Source: an uncultured Granulicella sp.
GTDB lineage: Bacteria; Acidobacteriota; Terriglobia; Terriglobales; Acidobacteriaceae
DNA: 64,000 nucleotides
Direction: 5' to 3'
NCBI GenBank assembly: GCA_903932155.1
Contig: CAIZFH010000199.1
Coordinates: forward strand, 1-64,000
Positions 8,384 to 15,180 of the stretch are shown here, piece after piece; the first letter of the stretch is position 1; every line of letters begins with the position of its first letter. Made by a program: the position numbers and the translations under genes. Below the pieces are notes generated by a model. That model searched no databases, was not told where the DNA came from, and worked only from the letters and a program-made list of their open reading frames with translations.

Positions 8384-9829
8384 ATGAAAGCCAATACATC
8401 GCGACGCGATTTTCTGAGCATCTCCGCAGCATTGGGCGCGGCGGGCGCTGCAACCGGCTTAGCCGTACTTGCCGATCCCGCCGGTGCCGCCGCGCAGACG
8501 GTGGGAGTCAAGTCGGGCGACCTACCCGATCTCACCATCAAAGAGGTCAAAATCTACGTCACCAGCCTGGACGGTGTCCATAAACTGAATGGCACCGAGA
8601 CCGGCGAGTTGATCTCCGTGGTCACCAACAGCGGCATCGAGGGCAACTACACCATCGGCGATCGCAGCACTACGCCGGGATGGCTCGCATGGGCCAAGTC
8701 GGAGCTGGTGGGTAAGAATGTGATGAACCTGCTGCCTACATACACATCCACCACCGGTATGAAAGCCTCCGGAGGCTTCAATGGAGGTGCGGGGACCCCT
8801 GTCCGGCGTCCAGCGCCGCCTGTCGGTGGAGCGGCAGGAACTGCTGCCGCTGCTACAGCGGCTGCTGCGGCCAGGCCAGCCGGATCGCCGGCATTCTTCA
8901 ATGGTGCCAACTCGACGCCGGGCCGTGCAGATACTGGTCTGCTAGCGCGAAGCGGCGGCACTTGGCCCAACTACTATACAGCCGCCGCCGATGTCTGTAT
9001 GTGGGACATCCTCGGCAAAGCCGTCAACCAACCGGTCTACAAGATTCTCTCCGGCGGCACGCCGACCAAGAACCGCGTCATGGCCTATGCCAGTTCGCAG
9101 CATCTGGCCACCGTGGAAGATTACATTCCGGACGTCCTGAAGGCCAAGGCCCAGGGATTCAGGGGATACAAGATCCATCCCGGCGGAGGGCAGCACGCAA
9201 CCGGTCCGGCCATCCCTACCTACATTGGGCATATGGAAGAGATTCGCGAGGTCCGCAAGGCTGTGGGTGATGAGTTTGTCCTGATGCACGATCCCGTGCA
9301 GGGCTATAACCGTTACGAAGCTCTGGCTGTCGGCCGCCTGCTCGAAGAGCTGAACTACGCCTGGTTCGAGGACCCGATCCGTACCGTCGATATGGAAGGC
9401 CTCATCGAGCTGGCCCGGCAGTTGAGCATTCCCCTCCATGTCGGTGAGTTCCTCTTCTCCATCGCGGACTTCGCCGAATACATCAAGAAAGACGCTATGG
9501 GCGTTGTCCGTCTGATTGGAGACAACGTGGGTGGAATCTCCGGATCGATGCGCGTTGGCCTGCTGGCCGATGCTCATGGGTTGGAGTGCGCGCCCCACAA
9601 CTGGGGCAACCCGCTCGACCTCGCAGTGCACTTCCATGTGGAACTGGCGCTTCCCAACGTCTACTGGTTCGAGATGCCGTTCCCCTCGGAGTACACCGAC
9701 CGCGCCTACTTCAAGTATCAGTTCCGGATCGATAAAGATGGCTACGTTCCGGCGCCTACTGAGCCGGGGCTGGGCTATCCCATCGACCGCGCCGCTCTGG
9801 ACAAGGTCACTACGCGTATCGATCGCTGA
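8384..9829 (+). CDS. Tat-exported mandelate racemase/muconate lactonizing-family dehydratase, copy 2
   Basis: 481 residues. By hand comparison the barrel differs from copy 1 at about 12 of ~287 positions, with all metal and base residues conserved. The Tat signal is SRRDFLSISAALGAAG. The insert in the capping domain (~132-180) is different: it is richer in Pro, Ala and Thr and lacks the RGG blocks of copy 1. GGAGGA at 8371-8376 fixes the start at ATG 8384 and rules out the in-frame ATG at 8369, which overlaps it. A small hairpin (CCGGCGA-GTA-TCGCCGG, 8349-8365) separates the two copies. This is a recent tandem duplication in which only the linker diverged. Confidence 0.8.
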   Translation: MKANTSRRDFLSISAALGAAGAATGLAVLADPAGAAAQTVGVKSGDLPDLTIKEVKIYVTSLDGVHKLNGTETGELISVVTNSGIEGNYTIGDRSTTPGWLAWAKSELVGKNVMNLLPTYTSTTGMKASGGFNGGAGTPVRRPAPPVGGAAGTAAAATAAAAARPAGSPAFFNGANSTPGRADTGLLARSGGTWPNYYTAAADVCMWDILGKAVNQPVYKILSGGTPTKNRVMAYASSQHLATVEDYIPDVLKAKAQGFRGYKIHPGGGQHATGPAIPTYIGHMEEIREVRKAVGDEFVLMHDPVQGYNRYEALAVGRLLEELNYAWFEDPIRTVDMEGLIELARQLSIPLHVGEFLFSIADFAEYIKKDAMGVVRLIGDNVGGISGSMRVGLLADAHGLECAPHNWGNPLDLAVHFHVELALPNVYWFEMPFPSEYTDRAYFKYQFRIDKDGYVPAPTEPGLGYPIDRAALDKVTTRIDR

Positions 9830-9868
9830 CCGCGACTGTAGTCGCGCAAGTGATAAGGAGGAGTTGCA

Positions 9869-11038
9869 ATGTTGCGAACCAGAATACTTCTGTGCGCCAT
9901 GCTATTGGCGATCTTTCCCGCAAGAGCGCTGGAGAGGCCGGAGATAACATTCAAGGTATTTCAATTCCCCCCCAACATGATCCCGCGCATCGACGGCAAC
10001 GACGACGACTGGGCCATGGTTCCGGACAGCTACGCCATCGGCATGGACCAGTTGGAAAACACCGAGGCTCCTGCAGGAACGGTGACGCCGCGTGATCCCA
10101 AGAAGCTCGACGTCAAGGTCAAAGTGGGCTGGGTAAAAGGCCTCAACCGGCTGTACTTCCTCTATGAGGCGAACAAGGACTACTGGGACTTCTCGCGAGC
10201 CGACCTGCATAACGATATCTTCGAAATTGTCGTCGACGGCGATCTCTCCGGCGGGCCGCTGATCGATGAGTATCACAAAGATGTTTGGAACACGAAGACG
10301 GTCGGCGACCTAGCCAACATCGATCCACGCATCACAAGTTCGGACGCATACTTCGCCCAGCAGGGCGCTCACGCCCAGAACTACCACATCTTCACCCCGG
10401 CGCTGAACAAGGACTGGACCATGGACTGGGGCTGCGCGCAGTACACCAAGGAGCTGCCCTACGCCAACCATGCCCTCAAGTACAACTTCAAGCCGGGTGA
10501 GCCGGGCAAGCTGGTCCTGGAGTTTTACGTCACGCCCTTTGACTACGCAGGATGCGAAAGCCCGGACCGCGCGGTCGAGTCGGTCCTCTCGGAAAACAAG
10601 CTGATCGGCCTCTCCTGGGCCGTCATCGCCTACCACGATCCCAACTCCAACGCTCGCCAGTTCTGGAACCTCTCCCACAAGCAGACTTTCTTTGGCAATG
10701 CGTCCGACTTGGTCGGCTTCCGCCTCATGCCTCTGGAGCCCCAGTTCCAAAAGCCCATCGACTCGCAATGGACCTACAACATCGTCGATATGGACCGCAG
10801 GCTCGTAGCCTTCAAGGACCAGTCCGTAGGCCAGGTCACCTCGTGGAATTGGGATTTTGGCGATGGATCGAAATCGACGGAGCAGAACCCCATCCATCAA
10901 TATGCGGACAGGCCAGGAAGGGAAGGGGACTATTCAGTCACTCTTGAAGTCACCGGGCCCAAAGGTACTTCCCGTCTGGCTAAGGTTTGGCAGGTTCACC
11001 TGAGAGGATCCACCCCGCCTGTCGCATCACAGCCATGA
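9869..11038 (+). CDS. Secreted CBM9-like protein with PKD domain
   Basis: 389 residues. A Sec signal (MLRTRILLCAMLLAIFPARA) is followed by a region starting IDGNDDDWAMVPD and continuing with NRLYFLYEANKDYWDF. This resembles the CBM9-type sugar-binding fold often found in exported carbohydrate proteins. The last ~90 residues are a PKD domain (SWNWDFGDGSKSTEQNP...YSVTLEVTG). No catalytic motif is visible, so it is best seen as a binding or scaffold protein for the polysaccharide or its fragments. AGGAGG at 9857-9862 precedes the ATG. It sits between the dehydratase pair and the transporter, 39 bases after the former, with a CGCGAC-TGTA-GTCGCG hairpin (9831-9846) in the gap. Confidence 0.7.
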   Translation: MLRTRILLCAMLLAIFPARALERPEITFKVFQFPPNMIPRIDGNDDDWAMVPDSYAIGMDQLENTEAPAGTVTPRDPKKLDVKVKVGWVKGLNRLYFLYEANKDYWDFSRADLHNDIFEIVVDGDLSGGPLIDEYHKDVWNTKTVGDLANIDPRITSSDAYFAQQGAHAQNYHIFTPALNKDWTMDWGCAQYTKELPYANHALKYNFKPGEPGKLVLEFYVTPFDYAGCESPDRAVESVLSENKLIGLSWAVIAYHDPNSNARQFWNLSHKQTFFGNASDLVGFRLMPLEPQFQKPIDSQWTYNIVDMDRRLVAFKDQSVGQVTSWNWDFGDGSKSTEQNPIHQYADRPGREGDYSVTLEVTGPKGTSRLAKVWQVHLRGSTPPVASQP

Positions 11039-11135
11039 TGCAGCATCGCGGCAATGGGAACTCAATTCGCCCTGACTTCGTTAGGTCCGCTCCGAGCGAG
11101 TGTTGCAGTGCCAGGAAGTGGGAGAATGTGTGTCA

Positions 11136-12461
11136 ATGACAAATTCAGGCTCCACTAAGTCCAGCAGCACTGGGTTTCCGGTCCGCTATTTTCTTGTGCT
11201 CTGGCTCATGGTCATCAGTGCGGCGGTCTACCTCGACCGCATCAATATCTCGATTGCCGCAATTGGGATTGGCAAGGAATTCTCCATAGACAAAGTCCAG
11301 ATGGGCTGGGTTTTCACCGCATTCCTAATCGGTTACGCAGGCCTGCAGATACCAGCCGGAGTGCTCGCAAGACGGCTAGGTCCGCGCATCACGCTGGGAT
11401 TGTTGGGTGTATGGAATCCGATTTTTATTGTATTGATAGCCCTTATTCCTCATGGCATAGGAAGCCCTCTAATCCTCCTTATTTTGCTGCGCTTCTTCCT
11501 CGGTGTGGGCGAAGCCACCATGTTTCCCGCCACCAGCCAGTTTGTCGAGCGCTGGTTTCCTGTCAGCGAGCGTGGCAAGGCGAATGGCCTTATCTTCGCC
11601 GGTATAGGACTCGCTGGCCTGACTCCGCCGCTGATGACTGCGATTATCCTGCGCTACGGATGGCGAGCTTCCTTTTGCTTCGGCGCGTCTGTTGGCGCGC
11701 TGGTAGGACTGGTGTGGTTCCTGGCCGCCCGCGATACCCCTGAGCAGCATAAGTGGGTGAGTGATGCGGAACGGGAACTCATCGTCAGCCAGCGCCGTGC
11801 CTCCACTGTCGTCAAGGAGGACGATGTTGCTCACTATGGCAAGCATAAGATTCCCTGGCTACAGATATTCAGCAGTAAGGCAGTTCTTGCCATCACACTT
11901 AGCTATTTCGCATTCGGCTATGTGGCATGGATGTTTTACACATGGTTTTACATCTATATGGCGCAGGTACGCGGCCTAAATCTGAAGACCAGCGCACTCT
12001 ACTCCATGTTGCCGTTTCTTGCCATGACTGCAGGGTGCCTTCTGGGAGGCGTGCTCAGCGATTGGATTGCGACGCGTTTCGGTGCGCGCCAGGGCCGTTG
12101 CCTGCTGCCCGCTCTGGCACTCGCCATTACCGCCTTCCTCCTGGTGCTAGGTTCGCATATCGAGAGCGCTGCGGCGGCTGCATTTATGCTGGCCTTTGGA
12201 GCGGGGGTCCTCTTTATTTCGCAGAGCATCTACTGGGCGGTCACCGCCGACATCAGCGGAGAGTACGTCGGTGTAGTGTCGGGAATCATGAATATGGGAG
12301 GACAGGTCGGAGGCGCGTGTACGGCCGCATTCACGCCTGTCATTGCAGCCCACTTCGGTTGGAACGCCTCCTTCTCAACTGCCGCCGTCATCATGGCCAT
12401 TGGCGCGCTGGCATGGCTCGTCATCGACCCGAAACGCGATGTTCTGGTGGTTCACGGATAA
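11136..12461 (+). CDS. MFS transporter, ACS (hexuronate/sugar-acid) family
   Basis: 441 residues and about 12 membrane segments. The N-terminal stretch YLDRINISIA, the loop GVLARRLGPR and the RFFLGVGEATMFPA segment are typical of the anion:cation symporter family (ExuT, GudP, galactonate transporters). It would bring an organic anion such as an aldonate, uronate or 2-keto-3-deoxy acid across the inner membrane, consistent with the exported enzymes upstream. ATG 11136 is preferred over the in-frame GTG at 11100 because the membrane domain starts shortly after it and GGGAG lies about 11 bases upstream. Confidence 0.85.
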   Translation: MTNSGSTKSSSTGFPVRYFLVLWLMVISAAVYLDRINISIAAIGIGKEFSIDKVQMGWVFTAFLIGYAGLQIPAGVLARRLGPRITLGLLGVWNPIFIVLIALIPHGIGSPLILLILLRFFLGVGEATMFPATSQFVERWFPVSERGKANGLIFAGIGLAGLTPPLMTAIILRYGWRASFCFGASVGALVGLVWFLAARDTPEQHKWVSDAERELIVSQRRASTVVKEDDVAHYGKHKIPWLQIFSSKAVLAITLSYFAFGYVAWMFYTWFYIYMAQVRGLNLKTSALYSMLPFLAMTAGCLLGGVLSDWIATRFGARQGRCLLPALALAITAFLLVLGSHIESAAAAAFMLAFGAGVLFISQSIYWAVTADISGEYVGVVSGIMNMGGQVGGACTAAFTPVIAAHFGWNASFSTAAVIMAIGALAWLVIDPKRDVLVVHG

Positions 12462-12620
12462 CGGTGCAGGTGCATCTGGACGGTCGTAGCCGCCGCCATT
12501 TACACTCCTCCCGAAAGATTGATACGCCGAAGAGCACTTCTGTTTGCTTCCATGCGAAACCCAGTCCGATGCGTCGTCTTGCAATCTGCCACAACAACCA
12601 GTGAGGGAAGGGAACCTACG

Positions 12621-13850
12621 ATGGGCAACAAAATGTCACGCCGTCAATTCATCGGCACCGCCGCCATGACGGGAGCCGCGCTTTCAGGCATGAGTAACGC
12701 ACTTGCAGCCGCGCAGACCCCCAAGGGCGCTGCGGATTGGGATGAGAAGAACGGCGCCGCTCCTGCCGCGCCGGATGCGCCGCAGGCCCGCCCCCTCGCG
12801 CCGGGTGCCATTCCCATCATCGACAGCCATATTCACCTCTTCGACCAAACCCGTCCCGTCTTCAGCGGCTACACGGGTGGGTTGTTCTACCGGCAGGTGA
12901 ACAAGCCGTCGACGCCCGCGACATACGCCGCGCTGGCGCGCCCGGCAGGAATTGTCGGCGCCATCGTGGTTGAATCCGCCGCCCAATTCATCGACGACAA
13001 CCTCTGGTATCTGGAGGTCTCCCGCGACAATCCCATCATGGTTGGAGTCTCTGGAAACATCGATCCAGGCTCTGCTGATTTCACCAAATATCTGGGCCAC
13101 TTTCACCGCGACCCGCTCTTTCGCGCCATCCGCTCCAGCCGGTTCTATGCCAAGGACGCGACCGGCAAGGTTGCCCTCAATCCTGCCCAGGTCGCCAATC
13201 TCAAGCTGCTGGCGCAGGCCGACCTCGCGCTGGACACCGCCAACCCAAGCATGGACCTGATGAACGCCAACGTGCTGCTGGCCGACGCCGTTCCCGACCT
13301 GCGCATCATCATGGACCACCTGCCCTCCTACGATCCCACCAGCGATTCCGGCCCCAACGGGCAGGCGGCCTACGAGGCGGTCATCAAGGATATGGCGGCG
13401 CGCCCCAACATCTTCGTCAAGCTCACCGAGGTCTACCATCCCACGCCCGGAGACAACGGCATCATCGTCAAGAACTATGAGTTCCTGCGCGCGCGGCTGG
13501 AGTATCTCTTCCAGGCCTTCGGCGAGGACCGCGTCATGTTCGGCACCGACTACCCCAACAGCTACGGCGTGGCCACCATCTCCGAAGAGGTCGGCCTGAT
13601 GCAGCAGTTCTACTCCACCAAGACGCGCGCGCAGCAGGAGAAGTACTTCTGGCAGAACTCGTCGAAGATCTATAAATGGGTCAAGCGCTCCGACGACCAG
13701 CCCACTCCGCTCGCGCAAGGCAAACCCGCTCCGGCGGCACCAGCCCGTGGTGGTGGAGGCCGGGGAGGCCCCGGCGGTCCGGGAGGTCCAGGTGGCCCCG
13801 CAGGCCCAGGTGGTCCGGGAGCACCGGGAGGCCCTCGACCCCAGTTCTAA
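12621..13850 (+). CDS. Tat-exported amidohydrolase family 2 protein (possible sugar lactonase)
   Basis: 409 residues. The Tat signal is MSRRQFIGTAAMTGAALSG. The metal-dependent hydrolase core has IIDSHIHLFDQTRP (the HxH metal site), FRAIRSSRF, IIMDHLPSYDP and VMFGTDYPNSYG with the terminal aspartate. These are hallmarks of amidohydrolase family 2, which includes 4-sulfomuconolactonase-like, fuconolactonase-like and decarboxylase members. Lactonase activity would fit between the PQQ dehydrogenase and the dehydratases, but this is inference. The last ~40 residues are a low-complexity Gly/Pro/Arg tail (RGGGGRGGPGG...). GAGGGAAGGGA at 12603-12613 fixes ATG 12621 over upstream in-frame codons. The TAA stop lies within the terminal repeat of the MITE-like element that follows. 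Confidence 0.75.
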   Translation: MGNKMSRRQFIGTAAMTGAALSGMSNALAAAQTPKGAADWDEKNGAAPAAPDAPQARPLAPGAIPIIDSHIHLFDQTRPVFSGYTGGLFYRQVNKPSTPATYAALARPAGIVGAIVVESAAQFIDDNLWYLEVSRDNPIMVGVSGNIDPGSADFTKYLGHFHRDPLFRAIRSSRFYAKDATGKVALNPAQVANLKLLAQADLALDTANPSMDLMNANVLLADAVPDLRIIMDHLPSYDPTSDSGPNGQAAYEAVIKDMAARPNIFVKLTEVYHPTPGDNGIIVKNYEFLRARLEYLFQAFGEDRVMFGTDYPNSYGVATISEEVGLMQQFYSTKTRAQQEKYFWQNSSKIYKWVKRSDDQPTPLAQGKPAPAAPARGGGGRGGPGGPGGPGGPAGPGGPGAPGGPRPQF

Positions 13851-14005
13851 GAGCCTGTTTAATAATTCGATTCAACCCGCATACGCTCATTTGTCTTGCT
13901 TAAGGGCATGGCTTTAGCCGTGCCGTAAATACTGCATTTGAACTGTGCTTTAGCCGCTGAGGTCAGGGATAAGTCCTCGTACAAGACTTATTAGACAGGT
14001 TCTAA
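13848..14005. mobile_element. MITE-like element with 21-base terminal inverted repeats
   Basis: The left end TAAGAGCCTGTTTAATAA (from 13848) is matched in inverted orientation by the right end finishing at 14005, with 17 of 21 positions identical. The ~158-base interior has no ORF but holds a hairpin (GGCATGGCT-TT-AGCCGTGCC) and a second AAGTC/GACTT pair. This is the build of a non-autonomous element mobilised in trans. The TAA stop of the amidohydrolase is part of the left repeat. No transposase is in the window. Confidence 0.5.
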
Positions 14006-14043
14006 TGTCGTGCGGACTGACATCCGGCGAATTCTTTGCTTGA

Positions 14044-14073
14044 CCTTGACGCTGCGTCAGGGCGGACTATTGT
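14044..14073 (+). promoter_or_regulatory. MerR-type operator/promoter of the TipA-like regulator
   Basis: Imperfect 19-base dyad CCTTGACGCTGCGTCAGGG at 14044-14062, centred between a TTGACG-like -35 (14046-14051) and TATTGT at 14068-14073. This matches the architecture MerR-family activators bind and twist, and suggests autoregulation. The predicted transcript start at about 14080 is only a few bases before ATG 14084, so the message would be leaderless or nearly so. Confidence 0.6.
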
Positions 14074-14083
14074 CTTTAGAGCA

Positions 14084-14923
14084 ATGAGCGGCACTTATCG
14101 CATCGGCGAATTCGCGGAACTGGCGGGCGTCACCGTCCGGGCGTTGCACCACTACGACCGCATCGGTCTGCTCAAGCCCCAGCGCGGCAACTCCGGCACT
14201 CGGCTGTATAGCTTGGCAGACCTGGAACGTCTGGAACAAATTGCGGCACTGAAGTTCCTGGGCATTCCGCTGCGGGAGATCAAGCTGCTGCTGAAGCACG
14301 GACCGTTGAAGCTCATCGACTCGCTGCATATGCAACGGGAAGCTCTGACCGATAAGCGCAAGTTGATCGATCGCGCCATCATTGCAATTGAAGCAGCGGA
14401 AAAGGCCATTCGTTCAGGGCAAACAACCGACGCATCCATTCTTCGAAAAATAATCGAGGTGATCGACATGCAGCCACAAGAGAACTCCATGCGGAAGTAC
14501 TATACCGAACAAGCCTGGAATGAGAGGGCACAGCTCAGGGAAGATTGGAACCACGCGACTACAGAGACGCGAGAGAGATGGAGGCAAGCCTCGCAGCAGC
14601 TCTTTACTGAAATCGAAGCCGCGCTCGATCTCGACCCCGCAGGCGAGGCGGCCCAGGCGCTCACCAAGCGTTGGCTGCAGTTAGGAGAGAGCGCAAATGG
14701 CGGCAACGACGGAATCAGGACGGGCAGTATCGAAGCGTGGAAGGACCGCCTCAACTGGCCGCCCGCAGAACAAGAGCGGCTTCTGGCCGGCTTCGGTCTC
14801 GATCCTCAGGACAGAACCGGGTCCATGCAGCGTTTGGATGCTGTAGACAAATTCATCGCGCGTGCTATTGGCTACAAGGTCCAGTCCAGCCTGCGTGGTC
14901 TCTACGGACTGGATCAAGCGTGA
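14084..14923 (+). CDS. MerR-family transcriptional regulator with TipAS-like ligand domain
   Basis: 279 residues. The N-terminal winged helix (YRIGEFAELAGVTVRALHHY then DRIGLLKP) is a clear MerR DNA-binding domain, followed by the dimerising coiled coil. The C-terminal ~125 residues from MRKYYTEQAWNERAQL are all-helical and resemble the TipAS antibiotic-recognition domain of TipAL and Mta regulators, which often control efflux or drug-binding genes. No obvious efflux target is adjacent, so the plain prediction is self-regulation through the dyad at 14044-14062. ATG 14084 is chosen because the MerR fold starts at once. The upstream in-frame TTG (14036) would lie ahead of the operator/promoter. 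Confidence 0.85.
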   Translation: MSGTYRIGEFAELAGVTVRALHHYDRIGLLKPQRGNSGTRLYSLADLERLEQIAALKFLGIPLREIKLLLKHGPLKLIDSLHMQREALTDKRKLIDRAIIAIEAAEKAIRSGQTTDASILRKIIEVIDMQPQENSMRKYYTEQAWNERAQLREDWNHATTETRERWRQASQQLFTEIEAALDLDPAGEAAQALTKRWLQLGESANGGNDGIRTGSIEAWKDRLNWPPAEQERLLAGFGLDPQDRTGSMQRLDAVDKFIARAIGYKVQSSLRGLYGLDQA

Positions 14924-14989
14924 TCTCATCGAAGGAGGCACCGAAGATGCCTCGTGAGTAGACCACCCGCCGGTAGTACAAATACAGAG

Positions 14990-15008
14990 ATTCTGGCTTC
15001 GCCAGAAT
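14990..15008. repeat. Short dispersed palindrome, copy 2
   Basis: ATTCTGGC-TTC-GCCAGAAT flanked by GAG and GACG, the same unit as at 107-125. It lies in the 257-base gap between the MerR gene and the GH3 gene; nothing else coding is visible in that gap. Confidence 0.65.
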
Positions 15009-15144
15009 GACGGGGTAGGTGGGGTGTTTGGCTACTGGTTGCGGCTGAGGAGGCGCATGAGGCCGGTGGCGGGGGCTTCGGGGGTTAGGAAGAGGGTGCG
15101 GTCGCTGGCGTGTGGAGTTTGTAACCCATAATCCCTGCGATTGC

Positions 15145-15153
15145 TGGTATATT
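15145..15153 (+). promoter_or_regulatory. Extended -10 promoter upstream of GH3
   Basis: TGG followed by TATATT at 15148-15153 forms an extended -10 element about 28 bases upstream of the GH3 start; no good -35 is seen. It would drive the GH3-GH31 pair. Confidence 0.3.
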
Positions 15154-15180
15154 GGCCACGACTCAAAAAGGACCCCCTTC

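Noticed and set aside
6849-8453. 534-residue minus-strand frame across dehydratase copy 1 and the start of copy 2
   Set aside because: It spans two real genes on the other strand and contains only Ser/Thr/Ala low complexity from the antisense of the Gly-rich insert.
12684-13718. 344-residue minus-strand frame opposite the amidohydrolase
   Set aside because: Antisense of a well-supported gene; Gly/Val-rich composition typical of shadow frames.
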